A DNA stretch of 5,039 nucleotides, taken from an uncultured delta proteobacterium (GTDB lineage Bacteria; Myxococcota_A; Polyangia; Polyangiales; Polyangiaceae). The notes under the pieces were generated by a model that saw only the letters and a list, made by a program, of their open reading frames with translations, did no database searches and was not told the DNA's origin. The DNA is taken from positions 1 to 5,039 of the forward strand of contig CAITLX010000043.1 in NCBI GenBank assembly GCA_903893335.1. Reading direction: 5' to 3'. Positions 1 to 5,039 of the stretch are shown here, in pieces. A program made the translations under genes and the position numbers. The stretch's first letter is position 1. Each line of letters opens with the position of its first letter.

Positions 1-189
1 GAGATCGTTCGCGAGCGCCAGCGCCGCGAGCAGGAGCTGCTGCGGCCCCGACGCCCGACCGCGCGGGTCGACCTCGCCGAGCTTCGCGTCGATCGACGAA
101 GCGAGGCGCTTGAGCTCCCCATCGGACGCGGAGGTGACCACGCGGTAGGTTTGCCCACCGACGCGAAGCTGCACCGTCCGCCGCTCCAT
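1..189 (-). CDS. zapA: Cell division protein ZapA (C-terminus cut by window edge)
   Basis: Small cytoplasmic protein that binds FtsZ and promotes bundling of its filaments at the division ring. The 63 visible residues have the family pattern. Residues 5-16 form a beta strand pair (TVQLRVGGQTYRV) matching the usual start 'V.V.I.G..Y.L'. An acidic helix follows (SDGELKRLASSIDAKLGEV), and then the hydrophobic helix QQLLLAALALANDL, which corresponds to the family's 'ILAALNIA.EL'. ZapA is usually about 90-110 residues, so the C-terminal coiled-coil helix lies beyond base 1. The ATG at 189 is the only sensible start: I see no in-frame start codon just upstream and no clear Shine-Dalgarno sequence. 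The gene is last in a run of five minus-strand genes. It is not an obvious functional partner of the exported protein genes before it, so the linkage may be only positional. Recognition rests on a partial sequence, but the pattern is good. Confidence 0.85.
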   Translation of the reverse strand, partial: MERRTVQLRVGGQTYRVVTSASDGELKRLASSIDAKLGEVDPRGRASGPQQLLLAALALANDL

Positions 190-197
190 GGCCGTGG

Positions 198-226
198 ACG
201 TTAGCGCCGCGAGGCGCGCAGTCCAA
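198..226 (-). promoter_or_regulatory. Possible zapA promoter, near-leaderless
   Basis: On the minus strand TTGGAC (226-221) and TAACGT (203-198) are separated by exactly 17 bases, a sigma70-like arrangement with three of six consensus matches in each box. Transcription would start near 191, only about two bases before the zapA ATG. That would fit the lack of a Shine-Dalgarno sequence. The spacer holds a short GC stem (204-217, arms GCGCC/GGCGC). Weak matches; treat as a candidate only. Confidence 0.25.
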
Positions 227-248
227 GAGCGAACTGCGCCGCGCTCGA

Positions 249-803
249 TCAGTGGGCGTGAACGCCCTCGAACGCGATGAGCCAAGGCAGCGCGAGCAGC
301 GTGAGATCGACCTGCGCGGCGGCGATCCAGGTGACATCGCGCGTGTCGCCGAGGCCGACGCGAGCCTGCAAGAGCAGTCCTCCAGACAATCCGTAATACG
401 AGTGATAGTTGAAACCGCGGGAACCCCAGAAGAGGGACCCGGCGACGCCGGGAGACCACGCGCCACCCGAATGCGCGGCGTAGGGGCCCGCACCGAGGAC
501 GATCGGTAGGTACGCGTGTAACGGCACGAGCAGCTCGGCCCCTGCGCCGACCTGCAAGTCGTGAAACGCGCTCGCCGTGAGCACCTCGACGTAGGGGCCG
601 GCGCCGAACGCGAGATCGCGGTCGCGCCCGAAGAGCACGTCGCCTCGGGCGCCGAGGGTGAAATGCCGGGGGCCCCACAGGTCGTCGCGGTCACCGACCG
701 CAGACAACCCAGCCACCGCGGCGGTGGAGACCTGCGGCTTGGCGTGCGCGGGGGCGGCGACGAGCCCGAACGCGACGCCCGCGCAGGCGATGGCGCGGCG
801 CAC
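249..803 (-). CDS. Exported barrel-like protein of unknown function (184 aa)
   Basis: I cannot name this gene. The start is a GTG at 803, chosen because GAGG lies six bases upstream and a clean signal peptide follows: MRR, then a hydrophobic stretch IACAGVAFGLVAAP, then an AHA cleavage site before Lys22. The mature part (about 163 residues) alternates Gly/aromatic-rich strands with short loops. Examples are GARGDVLFG, LAFGAGPYVEVL, LQVGAGAELLVPL, LPIVLGAGPYAA, GVAGSLFWGS, NYHSYYGLSGGLLLQARVG and WIAAAQVDLTLLALPWLIAFEGV. GAGPY occurs twice (67-71 and 104-108). About eight such strands suggest a small outer-membrane barrel, but the protein does not end in the usual C-terminal Phe/Trp of barrel proteins, so a periplasmic or inner-membrane-attached fold is possible. 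It follows the Cys-rich exported protein gene with only eight bases between stop and start, so the two are probably co-translated and may act together in the envelope. Confidence 0.8.
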   Translation of the reverse strand: MRRAIACAGVAFGLVAAPAHAKPQVSTAAVAGLSAVGDRDDLWGPRHFTLGARGDVLFGRDRDLAFGAGPYVEVLTASAFHDLQVGAGAELLVPLHAYLPIVLGAGPYAAHSGGAWSPGVAGSLFWGSRGFNYHSYYGLSGGLLLQARVGLGDTRDVTWIAAAQVDLTLLALPWLIAFEGVHAH

Positions 804-809
804 GCGTGG

Positions 810-813
810 CCTC
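810..813 (-). promoter_or_regulatory. Shine-Dalgarno overlapping the upstream stop codon
   Basis: GAGG on the minus strand, six bases before the GTG at 803. It shares bases with the TGA stop (814-812) of the preceding gene. This geometry favours translational coupling: ribosomes ending the Cys-rich protein are placed on the start of the barrel-like protein. The site decides the GTG start, since the same frame stays open far upstream. Confidence 0.65.
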
Positions 814-1600
814 AGTTCGGCTGGCAGAGGCCCCAGTCCGATTCCGGCGTGGTGAGCAGGCAGTAGCGGCAATCCACGGGCGAATCGACCCCGGCCGGCG
901 TGCAGGCCGGCACGGGCACGTCGGGAACCGTCCCCTGATCGGAGGAGAGGGCGCAGCGATACGACGGCAGCGCCGTGAGGTCGGCAGCCGCAGCAGGGAA
1001 GTTCAGCAGACAATTCCAGCACACGTCGATGGGATAGAGGAACTCGGCCGACTCGACCGCGGTGCCGCCCGTCGAGGTGCCGAAGACCTTCACGTGGGCG
1101 TTGACCCGCTTGATGACGCCCGTCCCCTGAAGCTGGGCGGCGAGCACCTGTGCGGCGTGGTAGTCGATCAAATCGACGCCGGCGGGGCTGCACGACGGCG
1201 TGCCGGCGTTCGCCGACACGAACGACGCCACGGGCACGCTGAAGGGCTGCACGATCTCGTTGTTGCCCGCGTCGGTGAGCCGCACCTCGGCCCCCTCGAG
1301 GTTGACGAACGACGACTCGGCGGCTGCCTTGGCCTTGCTCTGGCGCTCGAGCAGCTGGTTGAAGACTGCGAGCGCAGCCGGGTAATGGTTGGCGTAGCGC
1401 ACGTCGAGGTAGCCGTGGTCGCGGAAGGTGATCCCCCCCCCGGTGCAGGTCATCGTGCAAGCTCCCTCGCCGAGGCCGGACTTGTCGAGGACGGCGGCGA
1501 TGTAGATCGACTCGCGGTTCTCCGCGCACGCGAGGCCGCTTGCGATGGACGGGGCGACGAACAGGGCGGCGAGGCTGAGTTGGCGAAGGGCTCGGATCAT
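812..1600 (-). CDS. Cys-rich exported protein of unknown function (262 aa)
   Basis: I cannot name a function. I recall broadly similar secreted or lipid-anchored hypothetical proteins from myxobacteria with a 'LDV..A..YPAAL...NQL' core, seen here at 65-83, but that is memory and not a search. The start ATG at 1600 has GGGGAG six bases upstream. Residues 1-26 are a signal peptide (Arg3/Arg6, hydrophobic LSLAALFVAPSIA). Cleavage could be after ACA (before Glu27) or at Cys25, though GLAC is a poor lipobox because Gly sits at -3. There are 11 cysteines (25, 48, 52, 137, 194, 197, 206, 233, 244, 247, 259). These include CTMTC at 48-52 and two CxxCLL motifs at 194 and 244. The segment C(S/T)PAGVD occurs at 137 and 233. 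An even set of ten mature cysteines suggests disulfides outside the cytoplasm. A run of nine G falls in codons 54-56. The neighbour downstream is another exported protein, coupled by an overlapping ribosome site. Confidence 0.85.
   Translation of the reverse strand: MIRALRQLSLAALFVAPSIASGLACAENRESIYIAAVLDKSGLGEGACTMTCTGGGITFRDHGYLDVRYANHYPAALAVFNQLLERQSKAKAAAESSFVNLEGAEVRLTDAGNNEIVQPFSVPVASFVSANAGTPSCSPAGVDLIDYHAAQVLAAQLQGTGVIKRVNAHVKVFGTSTGGTAVESAEFLYPIDVCWNCLLNFPAAAADLTALPSYRCALSSDQGTVPDVPVPACTPAGVDSPVDCRYCLLTTPESDWGLCQPN
1433..1441 (-). repeat. G9 homopolymer inside the Cys-rich protein gene
   Basis: Nine consecutive G on the minus strand (nine C on the plus strand) encode Gly54-Gly55-Gly56. 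As given, the frame is intact on both sides: the signal peptide precedes it and a sensible exported-protein sequence follows. Tracts of this length are known slippage sites in replication, transcription and sequencing. No other G or C run this long was seen in the window. Confidence 0.9.
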
Positions 1601-1606
1601 GTCGTT

Positions 1607-1612
1607 CTCCCC
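1607..1612 (-). promoter_or_regulatory. Shine-Dalgarno of the Cys-rich protein gene
   Basis: GGGGAG on the minus strand, six bases before the ATG at 1600. Four of its bases are half of the self-complementary CCCCGGGG (1609-1616), so the site could be partly hidden by base pairing between transcripts, or partly paired with nearby C-rich sequence. It is the strongest ribosome site in the window and supports the ATG chosen. Confidence 0.65.
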
Positions 1613-1632
1613 GGGGGACGAAGCTCGCTCGA

Positions 1633-1662
1633 AGCGTACCGGTCCACCGGAGCGAACGCCAA
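1633..1662 (-). promoter_or_regulatory. Possible promoter for the exported-protein pair
   Basis: In the 73-base gap after aroKB, the minus strand has TTGGCG (1662-1657) and TACGCT (1638-1633) 18 bases apart. These match the sigma70 boxes at four of six and three of six positions. The predicted start near 1626 would give a leader of about 25 bases that contains the Shine-Dalgarno sequence. A short dyad CCGG-N4-CCGG (1639-1650) lies in the spacer and could be an operator or chance. I see no hairpin followed by T-run, so readthrough from aroKB is also possible. Confidence 0.3.
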
Positions 1663-1673
1663 GTTCGCGGCGA

Positions 1674-3272
1674 TCAACCGACGCCGAGGTGGCGCGCCAG
1701 CGTGGCCAGGGGCAGCTTGACCCGCTCGACGTGGCCAGGCTCGCGCACCACGACGAAGCCGACCTCGGCGCCGTCGCGCTTCTTGTCGAGGCCGACCAGC
1801 GGGAGCGCCGCGGCGAGGGGCTCCGCGTCGAGCCGGGTCGGCAGCCCGAGGCGCTCGAGCACGCCCGCGATGTCGGCCTCGAGCGCGGCAGGGGTCAGGC
1901 CGAGCGCGCGCCCGACGCGGGCGGTGGCCACGAGGCCGAGCGCGACCCCCTCGCCGTGCAGCAGGCGGGCGAAGCCCCCGTGGGCCTCGAGCGCGTGGCC
2001 GATGGTGTGGCCGAGGTTGAGGTGGGCGCGCTCGCCCGCCTCGCGCTCGTCGCGGCCGACGACGCCGGCCTTCACGCGCACCGACGAGCCGACGGCCCGC
2101 GCCACCGCGGCCACGTCGCGATCGCGCAGGCGCTCGGCGCCGCCGTCGGCGCAGAGCGACGCGAAGAGCGCCGCGTCACCGATGAGCGCGCTCTTGACCA
2201 CCTCGGCGAGGCCGCTGCGAAACGCGCGATCGGTCTCGGTGCGGGTCAGGCTGGGGTCGATGAGCACGCGCGAGGGCTGATGGAAGGCGCCGACGGCGTT
2301 CTTGGCGGCGCCGAGGTCGACGGCGGTCTTGCCCCCGACCGACGCGTCGACCATCGCGAGCAGCGTCGTCGGTACGGCGACCCAGCGCACGCCTCGCAGC
2401 GCGAGCGCAGCGGCGAGCCCGGCGACGTCGCTGAGCACGCCGCCGCCGACGGCGACGACGACGGCGCGCCGATCGATGGGCGCGAAGACGGCTGCCTCGA
2501 GGATGCGCTCGACCGACGCGAGCGTCTTGTGCGCCTCGCCCGTGGGCAACACGACGCGCACCAAGGCCGGGTCGGCCTGCGCGAGTGCGGGCCCGACGGC
2601 GGCGTCGAGCAGCGGAGCGACGACCTCGTCGGTGACGTGCACGACGCGCGTGGGCGCGAGGTCGGCGAGAGCGGCGCCGAGCCGCTCGCCCACCGTGCCC
2701 GGCCCGACGAGCTCGACCGTGTAGGTGCGCTCGCCGAGCGGGACGGCGACGAGATCGCGCGTGGCGACGTCGAGCACGCGCGCCGCCGCGGCCTCCACCC
2801 CGAGCGCGGCGGTGTCGACCGACGCGTGGACTTCGGCGTAGGCCACGGCGCGCGCCTGACCGAGCTCGCGCAGCCGCGCCGCGAGCGCGCCTATCGAGCC
2901 CGCGTCGGCGAGCAGCGGACGCGAGGTGTCGCGCGCGAGGCGAGCGGCGAGCGCCTCGGCGGGTGCGACCAGCGCGACGACGGTGGCGGCCTCGAGCGCG
3001 CGCAGGCGTGTCGTGCGATCGAGCAGCGCGCCCCCTCCGAGCGCGACCACGCGCGGGGTGGCGTCTGCGAGCTCGACCTCGAGCGCCTCGCGCTCGAGCG
3101 AGCGGAAGCCGGACTCGCCGCGCGTCGCGAACAGGCTGGCGACGGTCGCGCCGGCGCGCGACTCGATGCGCGCGTCGAGGTCGACGAAGGGCACGCCCGC
3201 GCGCGCGGCCACGGCCAGGCCCACCGTGGACTTGCCGGTGCCCATCAGGCCGGTGAGGAAGACGGGGCGCAT
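1674..3272 (-). CDS. aroKB: Bifunctional shikimate kinase / 3-dehydroquinate synthase
   Basis: One 532-residue cytoplasmic protein with two shikimate-pathway enzymes. Residues 1 to about 172 are shikimate kinase (shikimate + ATP to shikimate 3-phosphate): Walker A GLMGTGKST (8-16), DLD (31-33), FRSLE with Arg58, GGG (79-81), SRPLL with Arg119 in the lid, and Arg141..Tyr145.Glu147. Residues about 180-532 are 3-dehydroquinate synthase (DAHP to 3-dehydroquinate, NAD+ and divalent-metal dependent). Its motifs are GGGVLSDVAG (276-285), PTTLLAMVDASVGGKT (301-316), KNAVGAFHQP (324-333), GLAEVVK with metal ligand Glu357, NLGHTIGHALE with His422 and His426, LLHGEG with His439, and DKKRDG (496-501). 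All core catalytic positions of both enzymes seem present. The ATG at 3272 puts Walker A at the usual distance; the frame stays open upstream but that part is aroC shadow. No good Shine-Dalgarno is visible, so coupling to aroC, which ends 14 bases before, is likely. Such fusions are known elsewhere (for example Thermotoga), so this is uncommon rather than new. Confidence 0.96.
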   Translation of the reverse strand: MRPVFLTGLMGTGKSTVGLAVAARAGVPFVDLDARIESRAGATVASLFATRGESGFRSLEREALEVELADATPRVVALGGGALLDRTTRLRALEAATVVALVAPAEALAARLARDTSRPLLADAGSIGALAARLRELGQARAVAYAEVHASVDTAALGVEAAAARVLDVATRDLVAVPLGERTYTVELVGPGTVGERLGAALADLAPTRVVHVTDEVVAPLLDAAVGPALAQADPALVRVVLPTGEAHKTLASVERILEAAVFAPIDRRAVVVAVGGGVLSDVAGLAAALALRGVRWVAVPTTLLAMVDASVGGKTAVDLGAAKNAVGAFHQPSRVLIDPSLTRTETDRAFRSGLAEVVKSALIGDAALFASLCADGGAERLRDRDVAAVARAVGSSVRVKAGVVGRDEREAGERAHLNLGHTIGHALEAHGGFARLLHGEGVALGLVATARVGRALGLTPAALEADIAGVLERLGLPTRLDAEPLAAALPLVGLDKKRDGAEVGFVVVREPGHVERVKLPLATLARHLGVG

Positions 3273-3286
3273 GGGGGCGAGCGGGC

Positions 3287-4453
3287 TCAATACCGCTCGA
3301 GCTGATCGCGGTAGCCGCGGACGTGGCGCTCGAGCTCGACCATCGAGTCGCCTCCGAACTTCTCGAGCAGCGCGTCGGCCAGCACGATGGCGACCATCGC
3401 CTCGCCGACCACCGACGCGGCGGCGACCGCGCACACGTCGCTGCGCTCGAAGGCGGCGTCGTGCGCCTGCTTGGTCACGACGTCGACCGAGCCGAGCGCG
3501 CGCTTGAGCGTGGCGATGGGCTTCATGGCGGCGCGGCACATGACCGGCTCGCCGTTGGTGATGCCCCCCTCGAGCCCGCCAGCGCCGTTGGTGGCGCGCG
3601 TGAAGGTGCGCGCCTCGTCGCTCCACGCGATGGCGTCGTGCACGCGCGAGCCGGGGCGACGCGCGGCCTCGAAGCCGAGGCCGATCTCGACGCCCTTGAT
3701 CGCCTGGATCGACATGAGCGCCTGCGCGAGCCGGCCGTCGAGCTTGCGGTCCCACTGCACGTGGCTGCCGAGGCCGACCGGCACGCCGGTCGCGACGACC
3801 TCGAACACGCCGCCGAGCGTGTCGCCCGCGTGCGACGCGGTGTGGATGGCGTCGCGCATCGCGGCCTCGGCGGCCGGATCGGCGCAGCGCAGATCGGCCG
3901 CGGCCGAGCGCGCGCGGAGCGTCGCGAGGTCGAGCCCTTCGAGGCTCGCCGCGACGCTGCCGATGGAGACGACGTGGGCGAAGACCTCGACCCCGACGGC
4001 GCCGAGCAGCGCCTTGCACACGGCGCCGACGGCCACGCGCGCGGCGGTCTCGCGCGCGCTGGCGCGCTCGAGCACGTCGCGCAGATCGTGGCGGTCGTAC
4101 TTGAGCCCGCCGGCGAGGTCGGCGTGGCCGGGGCGCGCGCGGGTGAGCGGCTCGGGGGGCGCGTCGAACGGCGCGGGCCCCATGCGCCCCTGCCAGCTGG
4201 CGTGGTCGCGGTTGACGACGCGGAGCGCAATCGGGGAGCCGAGCGTCTCGCCGCCGCGTACCCCCGCGGTGAGCTCGACCCGGTCGGTCTCGATCTTCAT
4301 GCGGCCGCCGCGGCCGTAGCCTCGCTGGCGCCGCGCGAGGTCGGCGTCGACCTGCTCGGCGAGCAGCCGCAGGCCAGCCGGGATGCCCTCGACCAGAGCG
4401 GTCAACTCGGGGCCGTGCGACTCACCGGCCGTCATCCACCGCAAGCGGGACAT
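3287..4453 (-). CDS. aroC: Chorismate synthase
   Basis: Last enzyme of the common shikimate pathway: it removes phosphate from 5-enolpyruvylshikimate 3-phosphate to give chorismate, using reduced FMN, in the cytoplasm. The 388 residues are of normal full length. Signatures in order are GESHGPELTALVEGIPAG (10-27, with His13), RRQRGYGRGGRMKIE (41-55), RPGHADLAGGLKYD (107-120, with His110), ERASARETAARVAVGA (129-144), QAIKGVEIGLGF (250-261), TNGAGGLEGGITNGEP (288-303) and RSDVCAV...VVGEAM (337-353). The second Ser of the common 'SSAR' is kept and the first is Ala. The long Arg-rich loop around 41-51 is the form typical of monofunctional bacterial enzymes that rely on an outside flavin reductase. 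The start ATG at 4453 gives the standard N-terminus. No Shine-Dalgarno is visible before it. It is the first gene of the minus-strand run, 14 bases before aroKB, and diverges from a dehydrogenase gene. Confidence 0.97.
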   Translation of the reverse strand: MSRLRWMTAGESHGPELTALVEGIPAGLRLLAEQVDADLARRQRGYGRGGRMKIETDRVELTAGVRGGETLGSPIALRVVNRDHASWQGRMGPAPFDAPPEPLTRARPGHADLAGGLKYDRHDLRDVLERASARETAARVAVGAVCKALLGAVGVEVFAHVVSIGSVAASLEGLDLATLRARSAAADLRCADPAAEAAMRDAIHTASHAGDTLGGVFEVVATGVPVGLGSHVQWDRKLDGRLAQALMSIQAIKGVEIGLGFEAARRPGSRVHDAIAWSDEARTFTRATNGAGGLEGGITNGEPVMCRAAMKPIATLKRALGSVDVVTKQAHDAAFERSDVCAVAAASVVGEAMVAIVLADALLEKFGGDSMVELERHVRGYRDQLERY

Positions 4454-4456
4454 GGG

Positions 4457-4471
4457 GCGTGTCTAGCACGC
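4457..4471. repeat. Short inverted repeat at the aroC start
   Basis: Arms GCGTG (4457-4461) and CACGC (4467-4471) are perfect complements around five bases that include CTAG. The repeat ends three bases before the aroC ATG and overlaps the weak -10 candidate. It could be an operator or a small hairpin at the 5' end of the aroC message. Five-base arms arise often by chance in GC-rich DNA. Confidence 0.4.
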
Positions 4472-4521
4472 GAGCCGCCCGCTGCGCCCCGCCCCGGTCG
4501 CTGGCCGCCCTCGGCGTGGGC

Positions 4522-4541
4522 GCGTACGATGGTCGCTACGC
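4522..4541 (+). repeat. Bulged hairpin abutting the dehydrogenase start codon
   Basis: GCGTACGA (4522-4529) pairs with TCG (4533-4535) and TACGC (4537-4541), leaving a TGG loop and one bulged C at 4536: eight base pairs in twenty bases. The last paired base touches the ATG at 4542. As RNA it would sit where the ribosome must bind; as DNA it is an imperfect dyad over the -10-like TACGAT, so it could be an operator. Confidence 0.45.
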
Positions 4542-5039
4542 ATGGATCTCGCGCTCGAGGAGAAGGTCGTCGTCGTCACCGGGGCCTCGAGCGGCATCGG
4601 CCGCGCCACCTCGGCGTGTCTCGTTCGCGAGGGGGCGCGCGTCGTGCTCGTCGGGCGCGACGTGCCGGCGCTCCAGGCGCTGCGGTACGCGCTGGGCGAC
4701 GACCGCGCCCGGGTCGCCGCCGCCGACGTGACCGAGCCCGACGCAGCCGCGCGCGTCGTCGGAGCGGCGCTCGCGGCGTTCGAGCGCATCGATGGCCTCG
4801 TCAACGCCGCGGGCATGCTGCAAGGGGGCGCCATCGACGTCGTGACGGACGCCTCGTGGGACGCGCAGCTCGCGCTCAACCTGACGGCGCCGATGCGCAT
4901 GATCCGGGCGTGCACGCCTGCGCTGGTCGAGACCCGCGGCGCGGTCGTCAACGTCTCGAGCGTCGCCGGAGCGCGCGCGTTCCCCGGGCTCGCCGCCTAC
5001 TGCGTGAGCAAGGCGGGGCTCGACGAGCTCACCCGGTGC
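4542..5039 (+). CDS. Short-chain dehydrogenase/reductase, FabG-like (C-terminus cut by window edge)
   Basis: NAD(P)-dependent oxidoreductase of the classical SDR family; cytoplasmic, substrate not determinable. The 166 visible residues contain the Rossmann motif TGASSGIG (13-20), Arg39 after the second strand (GRD, which tends to go with NADPH), ADV (61-63) at the adenine pocket, NAAG (88-91, a common variant of NNAG), Asn113 in LNLT, Ser140 in NVSS, and the active-site pair Tyr153-x3-Lys157 (YCVSK). So the full tetrad Asn-Ser-Tyr-Lys is present and the enzyme should be active. Classical SDRs run to about 250 residues, so the substrate loop and C-terminus lie past the window. The ATG at 4542 puts TGxxxGIG at the usual distance; the ATG at 4529 is out of frame. 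No Shine-Dalgarno is present. It diverges from aroC, but nothing in the sequence ties it to aromatic synthesis; it could serve fatty-acid, polyketide or general carbonyl reduction. Confidence 0.93.
   Translation, partial: MDLALEEKVVVVTGASSGIGRATSACLVREGARVVLVGRDVPALQALRYALGDDRARVAAADVTEPDAAARVVGAALAAFERIDGLVNAAGMLQGGAIDVVTDASWDAQLALNLTAPMRMIRACTPALVETRGAVVNVSSVAGARAFPGLAAYCVSKAGLDELTRC

Larger units (their letters stand above)
4454..4541. promoter_or_regulatory. Divergent promoter region between aroC and the dehydrogenase gene
   Basis: These 88 bases must hold the start signals for both outward-reading genes unless either is read from farther away. The region is GC-rich with no strong sigma70 box pair. 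On the plus strand TACGAT (4525-4530) resembles a -10 box (four of six) and ends 11 bases before the ATG. On the minus strand TAGACA (4465-4460) is a poorer -10 candidate just before the aroC ATG. No convincing -35 box was found for either. Neither gene has a Shine-Dalgarno sequence. Confidence 0.5.

Noticed and set aside
204..217. GC stem (GCGCC/GGCGC) as a terminator before zapA
   Set aside because: Only five base pairs and no T-run after it on either strand; it is better noted as chance structure inside a possible promoter spacer.
1010..1021. CWNC as a thioredoxin-type active site
   Set aside because: No thioredoxin fold pattern or cis-Pro motif around it, and the CxxC recurs with different middle residues at 244-247, which fits structural disulfides or metal binding better.
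804..1529. N-terminal extension of the barrel-like protein to residue 426
   Set aside because: The upstream part is an Arg/Pro-rich shadow of the Cys-rich protein gene. The GTG at 803 has a ribosome site and is followed directly by a signal peptide.
1523..1529. Lipobox at Cys25 of the Cys-rich protein
   Set aside because: The residues before Cys are S-G-L-A, with Gly rather than Leu/Val/Ile at -3; ordinary signal peptidase cleavage after ACA is at least as likely, so I did not call a lipoprotein.
806..1720. A 304-codon open frame on the plus strand, antisense to the Cys-rich protein gene
   Set aside because: Low-complexity Arg/Gly/Glu composition and no recognisable motif; the minus strand has a signal peptide, ribosome site and sensible protein there.
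1545..3305. A 586-codon open frame on the plus strand, antisense to aroKB
   Set aside because: Its protein is dominated by Arg, Glu, Gly and Ala with no domain pattern, and the opposite strand encodes two clear enzyme domains over the same bases. Long antisense frames are expected in DNA this rich in GC.
3523..4230. A 235-codon minus-strand frame within aroC
   Set aside because: Ser/Arg/Ala-rich shadow frame; aroC signatures occupy the other frame along the same bases.
4463..4951. Minus-strand frames opposite the dehydrogenase gene
   Set aside because: Composition is shadow-like, and the plus strand has the complete SDR motif set ending in YxxxK.

Overview
This is a very GC-rich window (roughly 70% by eye) of dense bacterial chromosome. 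It carries no RNA gene, mobile element or CRISPR array that I can see. The base composition, the heavy use of GC-ending codons, the shikimate kinase/dehydroquinate synthase fusion beside aroC, and a Cys-rich secreted protein next to a small barrel-like protein together suggest a member of the Myxococcota (former Deltaproteobacteria), perhaps Polyangiales. This placement is inference; there is no marker gene.

Layout: five genes lie on the minus strand and read leftwards from about 4453 to 1. In transcription order they are aroC (chorismate synthase, 4453-3287), aroKB (bifunctional shikimate kinase/3-dehydroquinate synthase, 3272-1674), a 262-residue Cys-rich exported protein of unknown function (1600-812), a 184-residue exported barrel-like protein of unknown function (803-249), and zapA (FtsZ-ring regulator, 189-1, cut by the window edge). 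A sixth gene, a short-chain dehydrogenase/reductase (4542-5039, cut by the edge), starts divergently from aroC across an 88-base spacer on the plus strand.

How they work together: aroC and aroKB, 14 bases apart, supply three of the seven shikimate-pathway enzymes: steps 2 (AroB), 5 (AroK) and 7 (AroC). The two exported proteins form a tightly coupled pair, because the Shine-Dalgarno sequence of the second overlaps the stop codon of the first. They may have their own promoter in the 73-base gap after aroKB. zapA follows after 59 bases and may be read from its own promoter.

Most of the window is ordinary housekeeping DNA. The points most worth a second look are a nine-G homopolymer in the Cys-rich protein gene, with the minus-1 frame open all the way through the next gene; the repeated Cys modules of that protein; the aroKB fusion; and a bulged hairpin that abuts the start codon of the dehydrogenase gene. 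I found no convincing new multi-gene system.
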